Shown piece after piece: positions 1-11,789 of a stretch of 64,000 nt of DNA (positions are counted from its first letter, which is position 1; every line of letters begins with the position of its first letter). Origin of the DNA: Actinernus sp. WN-2022 (taxonomy: Eukaryota; Cnidaria; Anthozoa; Actiniaria; Actinernidae); NCBI GenBank assembly GCA_030867875.1, contig JAOWCC010000237.1:7809713-7873712 (forward strand), written 5' to 3'. The translations under genes were made by a program, and so were the position numbers. Under the pieces are notes generated by a model. The model had not been told where the DNA came from and searched no databases. It saw only the letters and a list, made by a program, of their open reading frames with translations.

Positions 1-177
1 TTCCTGTGATTATAGTTTAATCGGCCATATTTCTTCGCGTATTTGGGGATGAACGCAGAACATAGAGTATTCTCTGTAAACCAAAACTTTCTTCACAGAA
101 GTACTCAAAACTTGATGTAGAATCGATAATGATGATAACAAAATAAACGTTAGGTGCACTTTAAATAAAGGTGAAAT

Positions 178-952
178 TTACCTAAGCTTAATCCATTTCT
201 TGTATTCGTTCTCATACTTATGTATGAAAGAATTTTCTGTGAATTCTCCCTCTTTCCAAACCCCACTGGCGATACCAGTTTCAATCATTCTTCGGATCTC
301 TGCAACAGGACACGTCTTCTTAGCTGGCTTGGTATTCTCAATCCAGTTGTAAATGAAGATAGTTTGCCTTACATCATATCGGTGCCTGTATCTAAGGGTG
401 TTGTCGGTAGAGGTGCATGACGGTCGTGGTGGAGTGGGTGTCGTTGGGCTTCGCGTAGTCTTCCGGAATAATGGTGGGGTTGGGGTTCTCTGTTGTCGGT
501 CATCATCTGTTGGTGTGGCGTAGGTTCGGGTTTCAGATGGGGTGATTGGAGTTGGCCATTTTCGGGGTTGATGGGATGGTATTACCTGTAGATCTTCTAT
601 GTCTTGCTCAACGCGAACGAATCTAACGTTGTGTTTCAGCAGTTGTTTGTCATTGGCCTTGATCAGCTCTTGCAGTTGCAGTTTTGCTACAAATAACCAA
701 TGTTGTATGTGATTACTGTAGGTTGACGTATAGGCTAAGAATAACATTAGGTTCTAAACGGGAAGTAAACTTACTTTCATCGTAGTCCTGTTGGATTTTC
801 TCAAATGCCTTTGTTACTGATTAAATAAGAATGATAAAATAGTACGTTATTATTTAGAGCCACCGTATCGCTAATAATAGAAATGCACGCTACGTTAAAC
901 ATGAACTTACCGAAGTCCCTCTTCTCCATGATGTGGTCTACTTTGTCATTTA
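178..952 (-). pseudogene. CC gene exons 4-6, array copy 1
   Basis: Exon 4 is 911-952, exon 5 is 775-816 and exon 6 is 178-686, all with GT/AG borders on the minus strand and matching phase 1 junctions. They encode the second half of a coiled coil, a Thr/Pro-rich linker and the C-terminal domain of the CC gene described in full at 9627-11789. Exon 6 is open to a TAA at 178-180. The stop overlaps a possible donor (AG then GTAAAT), so a further exon cannot be excluded. The native exons 1-3 are absent upstream. In their place lies module exon BC (1399-2307), which also ends in phase 1 and could splice in frame to exon 4. That fusion is inferred and the upstream module is broken, so I call this copy a fragment. 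This copy has an extra Gln codon before LLKH compared with copies 2 and 4, and lacks two codons in the linker. Confidence 0.65.
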
Positions 953-1398
953 CTACGAAGGATAACGTTGGGTATTATTAGTTGCGGTTGGCGTATCATT
1001 TAAAAGCGGTAGAAGATCGAAACCACAAAGTTTACTCTCATTGGAGGTGGTCCTCCCTGTTTCTAATCTGGCATTGTTGCACTAGAAAGCATAATCCCTT
1101 TCAACTTAAGATTGTTGAACACAAAACAAAGGGATCAAAGATTGAGCAATTAGATTTTTTGGATTTTTTGTCCAGTTTTGATACAAAATTTGTCATCCGT
1201 ATGGAATTTTCGCACTTGTCCCACAGACGTTTATTTGGGGGAACCCATCTGATGAGCACAAAGTAGTGACTGCTTTTGCAGACTAAGAGTTTTGTTGTCA
1301 GACTCTTTGTTACATTCACATTTATTTTAATTTACATTGTATGCAATAATTATTCATATTTCAATAACTAAGTGAAGAACACATGCATTTATAAGTAC

Positions 1399-2809
1399 CT
1401 TTGTTGCTGATCAATTCATCAATTCTTCTCCACAGCTCTTCATTTTCCAGTTTTAGTTTTTTACATGCACTACATGATTGGTCACCACTGAACCCATTTG
1501 ACCCTGCTTCATCACTGTTAAAATCACTTGTCATATTATGTGGTGCTCGTGAAGACCTTGGACATTTTCCACCAGTGGTGGGACGTGGAGGAACATGGTG
1601 TGCTTGTGAGTAACTGGAGTGGTAATTGGTTGTTGTGTGACTGTTCTAAGAGGTGTATGATTTTGAGATGACTGTGACGTTGTGCTTACTGGTGTATATG
1701 TGTGCAGGTCTTCTGGTACATATACCGGTAGGTCTGGACTAGTAACTACTGGGCGGTGTAAGCGTGATTGTGAGGATGGGCTGCTAAGTGGCATGGGTGT
1801 TCGGTGTGATTGTGAGGATTGGCTGCTAAGTGGCATGGGTGTTCAGTGTGATTGTGAGTTACTTATATCAAGTAATGTGGGTGTTTGATATGATTGTGAG
1901 TTACTGACGTCATCGAAGAAGTCATATGTAGGCCAGCTGGGAATAGATGATGCGCTAGGGATCGTGGATGGACCAGGTTGCTCATTGGACATCAGCATTG
2001 AACAGGAACCAATGATATTATCATCAAAGTGATCATTAGTAATAGAGTTCATCTTCTGGAGAAGGCCATCCACTCTTGATGTAATAATGTCTTTTTCTTT
2101 TTCCATTGTTTTTTGTTCCTTTTCCTGTATATTTTCCTTGCCCTTTTTTTGTTTCTCACTAGGTGTGTTTGGTTTAGGTGCTTTCTTACTTGCGGTTGGT
2201 TGTGGCTTCTCACTAGGTGCTGCCTTTGTTATATATTTGTTTGCTCTGCTGGAAGGTTTTTCCTTGGAAAGCATCTTGTTTCATTTTCAGAAGGAATTCT
2301 TTGTCATCTATAATAGCAACATATATTTATGATGAGATATTATTTTTGTAAATGTAGTATATAAGTTTGTATCTTGCCACATTTGGAGTGCAAAAAAAAG
2401 GACAGGTTAGATGCAGAACAACAATACTGTATTTTATCAGGCGCATTAGCCACACCTCCTGTATAAACCACATCCCCAGTTGGGAGCCTGCCAAAGAGCT
2501 AAGGATTTCAAAGATTTTGAAATGCAAACACCTTGTGAAAAGCCAGAAACTAAGGAAAAAGTGGCTTATACATGATAGAATAAAGTATCCTAATTTCAGT
2601 TAATGTGCAGTAGATGGTAAATGTACACCAATGTTAACTACAGACATACACTGACAGTACAGTAATACTTACCATTTTGTTCAATGATGGTACAGCCATA
2701 GTAGTTCCCATCCTCATACTTGGCAGTATTTCATTGTTATCAATTCTTAAAGAATTTGTTGTGCACACACAACGAATTCCACCATCCAGGAACTGGACCA
2801 GGGCATACT
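1399..2809 (-). pseudogene. A/BC module, copy 1 (frameshifted)
   Basis: Exon A (2673-2809) has a good acceptor (TTTTCAG) and donor (GTAAGT). Its conserved reading begins EYALVQFLDGG and ends in IIEQSG, resembling the small SH3/Tudor-like start of many invertebrate BEN-type proteins; I recognise this only loosely. Exon BC (1399-2307, 909 nt) continues the frame with a short acidic and Lys stretch, then Lys-rich, Ser-rich and SQS-repeat sequence, and a final CxxC plus Leu-heptad segment. This copy is damaged. One base is missing in exon A (CTTGGCAG instead of CTTGGCAAG near 2722), and an in-frame TGA near 1838-1840 replaces the CGA of the neighbouring repeat. The middle of BC is also open in a different frame from both ends. 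No ATG-bearing exon is visible upstream of exon A. Confidence 0.6.
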
Positions 2810-3329
2810 CTGAAAACAGGGTAAGTGTGACATGAAAGTGCATGTAATGCCAAATTTGTATAATTTATGTGAACTAAAAATTAACTTTCAAATGATACAT
2901 AAATGAATTTGATATAATAAAACCAGTTGAATTTGAAGAAAAGAGGCCATTTGAAGAGATAGTGACTTGTTATCCAAAAAGTTAACTTGTCCCCATGATC
3001 TCTCTATTTGTTTTCAAGATGGTGGCTATATATCAAATTCCCAACCAAGGTAACAACCAAATTTGTCAATTCCCCAGGGGTTCCCCCTCCCCACCCTGGG
3101 GGCATAAGTCACAAGCTATTTTCCCGCCTTTCTTGTCACGTGACTTCTTCGATTCCTGTGATTATAGTTTAATCGGCCATATTTCTTCGTGTATTTGGGG
3201 ATAAATGCAGAACATAGAGTATTCTCTGTAAACCAAAACTTTCTTCACAGAAGTACTCAAAACTTGATGTAGAGTCGATAATGATGATAACAAAATAAAC
3301 GTTAGGTGCACTTTAAATGAAGGTGAAAT

Positions 3330-4107
3330 TTACCTAAGCTTAATCCATTTCTTGTATTCGTTCTCATACTTATGTATGAAAGAATTTTCTGTGAATTCTC
3401 CCTCTTTCCAAACCCCACTGGCGATTCCAGTTTCAATCATTCTTCGGATCTCTGCAACAGGACACGTCTTCTTAGCTGGCTTGGTATTCTCAATCCAGTT
3501 GTAAATGAAGATAGTTTGCCTTACATCATATCGGTGCCTGTATCTAAGGGTGTTGTCGGTAGAGGTGCATGACGGTCGTGGTGGAGTGGGTGTCGTTGGG
3601 CTTCGCGTAGTCTTCCGGAATAATGGTGGGGTTGGGGTTGAGGTTCTCTGTTGTCGGTCATCATCTGTTGGTGTGGCGTAGGTTCGGGTTTCAGATGGGG
3701 TAATTGGAGTTGGCCATTTTCGGGGTTGATGGGATGGTATTACCTGTAGATCTTCTATGTCTTGCTCAACGCGAACGAATCTAACGTTGTGTTTCAGCAG
3801 TTTGTCATTGGCCTTGATCAGCTCTTGCAGTTGCAGTTTTGCTACAAATAACCAATGTTGTATGTGATTACTGTAGGTTGACGTATAGGCTAAGAATAAC
3901 ATTAGGTTCAAAACGGGAAGTAAACTTACTTTCATGGTAGTCCTGTTGGATTTTCTCAAATGCCTTCGTTACTGATTAAATAAGAATGATAAAATAGTAC
4001 GTTATTATTTAGAGCCACCGTATCGCTAATAATAGAAATGCACGCTACGTTAAACATGAACTTACCGAAGTCCATCTTCTCCATGATGTGGTCTACTTGG
4101 TCATTTA
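3330..4107 (-). pseudogene. CC gene exons 4-6, array copy 2
   Basis: Exon 6 is 3330-3841, exon 5 is 3930-3971 (42 nt) and exon 4 is 4066-4107 (42 nt). All splice borders are intact and the three exons join in frame. Compared with copy 1 it lacks one Gln codon, has two extra codons (TS) in the Thr/Pro-rich linker, reads EKMDF instead of EKRDF in exon 4, and has a His for Asp change near the end of exon 5. The upstream exons 1-3 of the complete gene are missing; the broken A/BC module of the next unit (4547-5962) occupies that place. The coding potential of exons 4-6 is retained, so loss of function is inferred only from the missing or replaced 5' part. Confidence 0.6.
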
Positions 4108-4546
4108 CTACGAAGGATAACGTTGGGTATTATTAGTTGCGGTTGGCGTATCATTTAAAAGCGGTAGAAGATCGAAACCACAAAGTTTACTCACATTGGA
4201 GGTGGTCCTCCCTGTTTCTAATCTGGCATTGTTGCACAAGAAAGCATAATCCCTTTCAACTTAAGATTGTTGAACACAAAACAAAGGGATCAAAGATTGA
4301 GCAATTAGATTTGTTGTCCAGTTTTGAGACAAAATTTGTCATCAGTATGGAATTTTCGCACTTGTCCCACAGACGTTTATTTGGGGGAACCCATCTGATG
4401 AGCACAAAGTAGTGACTGCTTTTGCAGACTAAGAGTTTTGTTGTCAGACTCTTTTTGTTACATTCACATTTATTTTAATTTACATTGTATGCAATAATTA
4501 TTCATATTTCAATAACTAAGTGAAGAACACATGCATTTATAAGTAC

Positions 4547-5962
4547 CTTTGTTGCTGATCAATTCATCAATTCTTCTCCGCAGCTCTTCATTTTCCAGTT
4601 TTAGTTCTTTACATGGACAACATGATTGGTCATCACTGAACCCATTTGACCCTTCTTCATCACTGTCAAAATCACTTGTCATATTATGTGGTGCTCGTGA
4701 AGACCTTGGACATTTTCCACCAGTGGTGGGACGTGGAGGAACATGGTGTGCTTGTGAGTAACTGGAGTGGTAATTGGTTGTTGTGTGACTGTTCTAAGAG
4801 GTGTATGATTTTGAGATGACTGTGACGTTGTGCTTACTGGTGTATATGTGTGCAGGTCTTCTGGTACATATACCGGTAGGTCTGGACTAGTAACTACTGG
4901 GCGGTGTAAGCGTGATTGTGAGGATGGGCTGCTAAGTGGCCATGGGTGTTCGGTGTGATTGTGAGGATTGGCTGCTAAGTGGCATGGGTGTTCAGTGTGA
5001 TTGTGAGTTACTTATATCAAGTAATGTGGGTGTTTGATATGATTGTGAGTTACTGACGTCATCCAAGAAGTCATCATATGTAGGCCAGCTGGGAATAGAT
5101 GATGCGCTAGGGATCGTGGATGGACCAGGTTGCTCATTGGACATCAGCATTGAACAGGAACCAATGATATTATCATCAAAGTGATCATTAGTAATAGAGT
5201 TCATCTTCTGGAGAAGGCCATCCACTCTTGATGTAATAATGTCTTTTTCTTTTTCCTTTCTTTTTTGTTCCTTTTCCTGTATATTTTCCTTGCCCTTTTT
5301 TTGTTTCTCACTAGGTGTGTTTGGTTTAGGTGCTTTCTTACTTGCGGTTGGTTGTGGCTTCTCACTAGGTGCTGCCTTTGTTATATATTTGTTTGCTCTG
5401 CTGGAAGGTTTTTCCTTGGAAAGCATCTTGTTTCATTTTCAGAAGGGATTCTTTGTCATCTATAATAGCAACATATATTTATGATGAGATATTATATTTG
5501 TAAATGTAGTATATAAGTTTGTATCTTGCCACATTTGGAGTGCAAAAAAAAGGACAGGTTAGATGCAGAACAACAATACTGTATTTTATCAGGCGCATTA
5601 GCCACACCTCATGTATAAACCACATCCCCAGTTGGGAGCCTGCCAAAGAGCTAAGGATTTCAAAGATTTTGAAATGCAAACACCTTGTGAAAAGCCAGAA
5701 ACTAAGGAAAAAGTGGCTCATACATGATAGAATAAAGTATCCTAATTTCAGTTAATGTGCAGTAGATGGTAAATGTACACCAATGTTAACTACAGACATA
5801 CACTGACAGTACAGTAATACTTACCACTTTGTTCAATGATGGTACAGCCATAGTAGTTCCCATCCTCATACTTGGCAAGTATTTCATTGTTATCAATTCT
5901 TAAAGAATTTGTTGTGCACACACAACGAATTCCACCATCCAGGAACTGGACCAGGGCATACT
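4547..5962 (-). pseudogene. A/BC module, copy 2 (exon A intact)
   Basis: Exon A (5825-5962, 138 nt) is intact here and shows the reading that copies 1 and 3 have lost: after the EYALVQFLDGG start it runs through EILAKYEDGNYYGCTIIEQSG to a GTAAGT donor. This phase 1 exon joins exon BC (4547-5459, 913 nt), which starts DDKESLLKMKQ. BC carries the same TGA as the other copies (near 4990) and a private single-base insertion (GTGGCCATGG near 4941) that breaks the Ser-rich repeat frame. The 3' end, in the frame matching the exon A phase, reads CKELKLENEELRRRIDEL, a clear Leu-heptad stretch, and ends with a phase 1 donor. The three modules therefore decayed partly together and partly separately. Confidence 0.6.
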
Positions 5963-6481
5963 CTGAAAACAGGGTAAGTGTGACATGAAAGTGCATGTAA
6001 TGCCAAATTTGTTTAATTTATGTGAACTAAAAATTAACTTTCAAATGATACATAAATGAATTTGATATAATAAAACCAGTTGAATTTGAAGAAAAGAGGC
6101 CATTTGAAGAGATAGTGACTTGTTATCCAAAAAGTTTAACTTGTCCCCATGATCTCTATTTGTTTTCAAGATGGTGGCTATATATCAAATTCCCAACCAA
6201 GGTAACAACCAAATTTGTCAATTCCCCAGGGGTTCCCCCTCTCCACCCTGGGGGCATAAGTCACAAGCTATTTTCCCGCCTTTCTTGTCACGTGACTTCT
6301 TCGATTCCTGTGATTATAGTTTAATCGGCCATATTTCTTCGCGTATTTGGGGATGAACGCAGAACATAGAGTATTCTCTGTAAACCAAAACTTTCTTCAC
6401 AGAAGTACTCAAAACTTGATGTAGAATCGATAATGATGATAACAAAATAAACGTTAGGTGCACTTTAAATAAAGGTGAAAT

Positions 6482-7256
6482 TTACCTAAGCTTAATCCAT
6501 TTCTTGTATTCGTTCTCATACTTATGTATGAAAGAATTTTCTGTGAATTCTCCCTCTTTCCAAACCCCACTGGCGATACCAGTTTCAATCATTCTTCGGA
6601 TCTCTGCAACAGGACACGTCTTCTTAGCTGGCTTGGTATTCTCAATCCAGTTGTAAATGAAGATAGTTTGCCTTACATCATATCGGTGCCTGTATCTAAG
6701 GGTGTTGTCGGTAGAGGTGCATGACGGTCGTGGTGGAGTGGGTGTCGTTGGGCTTCGCGTAGTCTTCCGGAATAATGGTGGGGTTGGGGTTCTCTGTTGT
6801 CGGTCATCATCTGTTGGTGTGGCGTAGGTTCGGGTTTCAGATGGGGTGATTGGAGTTGGCCATTTTCGGGGTTGATGGGATGGTATTACCTGTAGATCTT
6901 CTATGTCTTGCTCAACGCGAACGAATCTAACGTTGTGTTTCAGCAGTTGTTTGTCATTGGCCTTGATCAGCTCTTGCAGTTGCAGTTTTGCTACAAATAA
7001 CCAATGTTGTATGTGATTACTGTAGGTTGACGTATAGGCTAAGAATAACATTAGGTTCTAAACGGGAAGTAAACTTACTTTCATCGTAGTCCTGTTGGAT
7101 TTTCTCAAATGCCTTTGTTACTGATTAAATAAGAATGATAAAATAGTACGTTATTATTTAGAGCCACCATATCGCTAATAATAGAAATGCACGCTACGTT
7201 AAACATGAACTTACCGAAGTCCCTCTTCTCCATGATGTGGTCTACTTTGTCATTTA
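6482..7256 (-). pseudogene. CC gene exons 4-6, array copy 3
   Basis: Exons lie at 6482-6990, 7079-7120 and 7215-7256. The sequence is almost letter-for-letter that of copy 1 (same extra Gln, same short linker, EKRDF in exon 4), consistent with the 6.3 kb higher-order duplication. Exons join in frame and are open. Native exons 1-3 are absent; upstream lies A/BC module copy 3. Confidence 0.6.
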
Positions 7257-7695
7257 CTACGAAGGATAACGTTGGGTATTATTAGTTGCGGTTGGCGTAT
7301 CATTTAAAAGCGGTAGAAGATCGAAACCACAAAGTTTACTCTCATTGGAGGTGGTCCTCCCTGTTTCTAATCTGGCATTGTTGCACTAGAAAGCATAATC
7401 CCTTTCAACTTAAGATTGTTGAACACAAAACAAAGGGATCAAAGATTGAGCAATTAGATTTTTTGGATTTTTTGTCCAGTTTTGATACAACATCCGTATG
7501 GAATTTTCGCACTTGTCCCACAGACGTTTATTTGGGGGAACCCATCTGATGAGCACAAAGTAGTGACTGCTTTTGCAGACTAAGAGTTTTGTTGTCAGAC
7601 TCTTTGTTACATTCACATTTATTTTAATTTACATTGTATGCAATAATTATTCATATTTCAATAACTAAGTGAAGAACACATGCATTTATAAGTAC

Positions 7696-9106
7696 CTTTG
7701 TTGCTGATCAATTCATCAATTCTTCTCCACAGCTCTTCATTTTCCAGTTTTAGTTTTTTACATGCACTACATGATTGGTCACCACTGAACCCATTTGACC
7801 CTGCTTCATCACTGTTAAAATCACTTGTCATATTATGTGGTGCTCGTGAAGACCTTGGACATTTTCCACCAGTGGTGGGACGTGGAGGAACATGGTGTGC
7901 TTGTGAGTAACTGGAGTGGTAATTGGTTGTTGTGTGACTGTTCTAAGAGGTGTATGATTTTGAGATGACTGTGACGTTGTGCTTACTGGTGTATATGTGT
8001 GCAGGTCTTCTGGTACATATACCGGTAGGTCTGGACTAGTAACTACTGGGCGGTGTAAGCGTGATTGTGAGGATGGGCTGCTAAGTGGCATGGGTGTTCG
8101 GTGTGATTGTGAGGATTGGCTGCTAAGTGGCATGGGTGTTCAGTGTGATTGTGAGTTACTTATATCAAGTAATGTGGGTGTTTGATATGATTGTGAGTTA
8201 CTGACGTCATCGAAGAAGTCATATGTAGGCCAGCTGGGAATAGATGATGCGCTAGGGATCGTGGATGGACCAGGTTGCTCATTGGACATCAGCATTGAAC
8301 AGGAACCAATGATATTATCATCAAAGTGATCATTAGTAATAGAGTTCATCTTCTGGAGAAGGCCATCCACTCTTGATGTAATAATGTCTTTTTCTTTTTC
8401 CATTGTTTTTTGTTCCTTTTCCTGTATATTTTCCTTGCCCTTTTTTTGTTTCTCACTAGGTGTGTTTGGTTTAGGTGCTTTCTTACTTGCGGTTGGTTGT
8501 GGCTTCTCACTAGGTGCTGCCTTTGTTATATATTTGTTTGCTCTGCTGGAAGGTTTTTCCTTGGAAAGCATCTTGTTTCATTTTCAGAAGGAATTCTTTG
8601 TCATCTATAATAGCAACATATATTTATGATGAGATATTATTTTTGTAAATGTAGTATATAAGTTTGTATCTTGCCACATTTGGAGTGCAAAAAAAAGGAC
8701 AGGTTAGATGCAGAACAACAATACTGTATTTTATCAGGCGCATTAGCCACACCTCCTGTATAAACCACATCCCCAGTTGGGAGCCTGCCAAAGAGCTAAG
8801 GATTTCAAAGATTTTGAAATGCAAACACCTTGTGAAAAGCCAGAAACTAAGGAAAAAGTGGCTTATACATGATAGAATAAAGTATCCTAATTTCAGTTAA
8901 TGTGCAGTAGATGGTAAATGTACACCAATGTTAACTACAGACATACACTGACAGTACAGTAATACTTACCATTTTGTTCAATGATGGTACAGCCATAGTA
9001 GTTCCCATCCTCATACTTGGCAGTATTTCATTGTTATCAATTCTTAAAGAATTTGTTGTGCACACACAACGAATTCCACCATCCAGGAACTGGACCAGGG
9101 CATACT
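7696..9106 (-). pseudogene. A/BC module, copy 3 (frameshifted)
   Basis: Exon A is 8970-9106 and exon BC is 7696-8604 (909 nt). It carries the same one-base deletion in exon A as copy 1 (near 9021), the same TGA in BC (near 8135) and the same frame pattern. Because copy 2 lies between copies 1 and 3 and lacks the exon A deletion, the deletion must have been duplicated along with the 6.3 kb dimer rather than arising twice. Just left of BC, around 7496, this unit has a private short deletion compared with copy 1. Confidence 0.6.
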
Positions 9107-9626
9107 CTGAAAACAGGGTAAGTGTGACATGAAAGTGCATGTAATGCCAAATTTGTATAATTTATGTGAACTAAAAATTAACTTTCAAATGATACATAAA
9201 TGAATTTGATATAATAAAACCAGTTGAATTTGAAGAAAAGAGGCCATTTGAAGAGATAGTGACTTGTTATCCAAAAAGTTAACTTGTCCCCATGATCTCT
9301 CTATTTGTTTTCAAGATGGTGGCTATATATCAAATTCCCAACCAAGGTAACAACCAAATTTGTCAATTCCCCAGGGGTTCCCCCTCCCCACCCTGGGGGC
9401 ATAAGTCACAAGCTATTTTCCCGCCTTTCTTGTCACGTGACTTCTTCGATTCCTGTGATTATAGTTTAATCGGCCATATTTCTTCGTGTATTTGGGGATA
9501 AATGCAGAACATAGAGTATTCTCTGTAAACCAAAACTTTCTTCACAGAAGTACTCAAAACTTGATGTAGAGTCGATAATGATGATAACAAAATAAACGTT
9601 AGGTGCACTTTAAATGAAGGTGAAAT

Positions 9627-11789
9627 TTACCTAAGCTTAATCCATTTCTTGTATTCGTTCTCATACTTATGTATGAAAGAATTTTCTGTGAATTCTCCCT
9701 CTTTCCAAACCCCACTGGCGATTCCAGTTTCAATCATTCTTCGGATCTCTGCAACAGGACACGTCTTCTTAGCTGGCTTGGTATTCTCAATCCAGTTGTA
9801 AATGAAGATAGTTTGCCTTACATCATATCGGTGCCTGTATCTAAGGGTGTTGTCGGTAGAGGTGCATGACGGTCGTGGTGGAGTGGGTGTCGTTGGGCTT
9901 CGCGTAGTCTTCCGGAATAATGGTGGGGTTGGGGTTGAGGTTCTCTGTTGTCGGTCATCATCTGTTGGTGTGGCGTAGGTTCTGGTTTCAGATGGGGTGA
10001 TTGGAGTTGGCCATTTTCGGGGTTGATGGGATGGTATTACCTGTAGATCTTCTATGTCTTGCTCAACGCGAACGAATCTAACGTTGTGTTTCAGCAGTTT
10101 GTCATTGGCCTTGATCAGCTCTTGCAGTTGCAGTTTTGCTACAAATAACCAATGTTGTATGTGATTACTGTAGGTTGACGTATAGGCTAAGAATAACATT
10201 AGGTTCTAAACGGGAAGTAAACTTACTTTCATCGTAGTCCTGTTGGATTTTCTCAAATGCCTTTGTTACTGATTAAATAAGAATGATAAAATAGTACGTT
10301 ATTATTTAGAGCCACCGTATCGCTAATAATAGAAATGCACGCTACGTTAAACATGAACTTACCGAAGTCCCTCTTCTCCATGATGTGGTCTACTTTGTCA
10401 TTTACTACGAAGGATAACGTTGGGTATTATTAGTTGCGGTTGGCGTATCATTTAAAAGCGGTAGAAGATCGAAACCACAAAGTTTACTCTCATTGGAGGT
10501 GGTCCTCCCTGTTTCTAATCTGGCATTGTTGCACTAGAAAGCATAATATATCACATTAAGTTGGTCTAGTCTATCTTTTGCAGCAACGAGAATAAAGGCT
10601 ACCATTATATATTATTTAAACGAAGAAACAATAATATCACTATTTCTTGAAGTTACGTAATTCAAACCAATCCGTTGTTTCGTCTGATCCAATAGGGCTT
10701 GTAAATGCTCTTTCACAAATGACGTAAGAGAGTTTTAAATTTAAAACGTTTGTACTGAAATATGACTTTTAGTTCCTTCGATACGGATCCATAAATATTA
10801 ACTTCTAGTATGCTTTACATCTTGAATTGTCCAACTTATTCAAATTGATATTAAACGAATAGCAAGGAAATACAAAATCTTAGCAGTTTTCCTATGATTG
10901 GTACTAGAATAAGTGATCGAAAATTGACCAATAATTTTAGGTTAGATATTTAAATCAATAAAATTGTTTTTAACATGATAGTATACATTACAATCTATCT
11001 AATGAGTATATCTTGAAGGTATGGAATCTATAATTGTCGATCTGTAAGTAAACCAACCTAGGTCAATCCTTTTGCTGATATTGGCAATATCTTCATCTCC
11101 TAGGAAGTACAAGATTGTAGATTATCATTTCTGTCAGCCATTTTCCTAGAACGAATAGCTAAAATAATATAATATCTACTTTACTTACTTTTCCTAGATG
11201 TCTGGATGACGTCCGACATAGCGACCACCACTGGAAAAGGAAACAGTGATATCATTGAAATGGACTTAAAATATGATGACATGATTAAAAACTAGTACTT
11301 CTCAATTATGAATGAGAAGTGCTCCGTCGATAAACCAAATTGATTGACGTATAAAGTGTTGGTTTCGTGTTCAGTTGCGAGGTTGTTGTTACCATTGTTA
11401 CTTTAAACGTTACCTTCATTTTGCAGACTCTCCAATGCGTCTACCTCCTCCTCTTCACTTTCGCTTTCAGCTGCCTAATAAATAAGAAACGTGCGATAAT
11501 TTTGGATACAGCAACTACTTTTTAAATTATACGTAAATTGTGCTGCCATACTCAGTAACGTAATCGCGTTTACATCGTTTTTAAAAGTAAGTGTTAGAGG
11601 CTGGTCGAACAAACGATTAACCAATATTTAGCCTTCACTGTGCATTGTTGAAATATTTATGATATAGAGTAATGAGAGCGTGATCAAGCTGTCGTGCGTT
11701 ACTTTTAACGTATATTATAATAATTGCCTTGGTAAAGAACGTAAACCCTAACCCACCTTTCTTTTCAAAATGCGTCGTGCGGAGTCCAT
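9627..11789 (-). CDS. CC gene, complete six-exon coiled-coil protein (243 aa)
   Basis: This is an unrecognised protein; no function is proposed. Exons on the minus strand are 11757-11789, 11414-11474, 11189-11230, 10363-10404, 10227-10268 and 9627-10138. Every intron has GT/AG ends and the junction phases (0, 1, 1, 1, 1) give one open frame from ATG at 11787-11789 to TAA at 9627-9629. The start exon encodes MDSARRILKRK, exon 2 an acidic tract (ESESEEEE), and exons 3-5 are each exactly 42 nt and encode 14 residues with hydrophobic residues at positions 1, 5 and 8. Exon 6 continues the coil for about 35 residues, then gives a Thr/Pro-rich linker (about residues 110-160) and a charged C-terminal domain rich in Tyr, Trp and Lys. 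No signal peptide or membrane segment is seen. The C-terminal domain could be a DNA- or protein-binding module, but that is a guess. Exon 6 matches array copy 2 while exons 4-5 match copies 1 and 3, suggesting gene conversion. Confidence 0.7.

Larger units (their letters stand above)
1..10547. repeat. Tandem array of a 3.15 kb gene-containing unit
   Basis: Comparing the text shows three full units (1096-4250, 4251-7399 and 7400-10547) and the right-hand 1095 bases of a fourth that begins outside the window. Unit edges are set where the last copy stops matching: after AGAAAGCATAAT the first three copies continue with CCCTTTCAAC, while the fourth (from 10548) enters unrelated DNA. Alternate units match best (1-3152 with 6305-9450), giving a 6.3 kb higher-order repeat. 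Each unit holds minus-strand exons 4-6 of the CC gene at its right side and minus-strand exons A and BC of another module at its left side. The unit edge lies in a stretch with nested inverted words (CCCTTTCAAC, GTTGAA, AAAGGG at 1096-1133). Differences between units are single bases and short indels, so the array is young or is being homogenised. Confidence 0.95.

Noticed and set aside
220..420. Plus-strand 66-codon frame MYERIFCEF
   Set aside because: It is antisense to CC exon 6, which has splice-supported coding on the other strand.
1101..1319. Minus-strand frame with HYFVLIRWVPPNKRLWDKC, possibly a diverged exon A
   Set aside because: It is suggestive of a second SH3-like exon, but there is no donor in a matching phase, and copy 3 has a short deletion that breaks it.
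2087..2332. Plus-strand hydrophobic frame MSFSFSIVFCSFSCIF
   Set aside because: It is the antisense of the Lys/Glu-rich part of exon BC; AAG/GAA codons read backwards give Phe/Leu/Ser.
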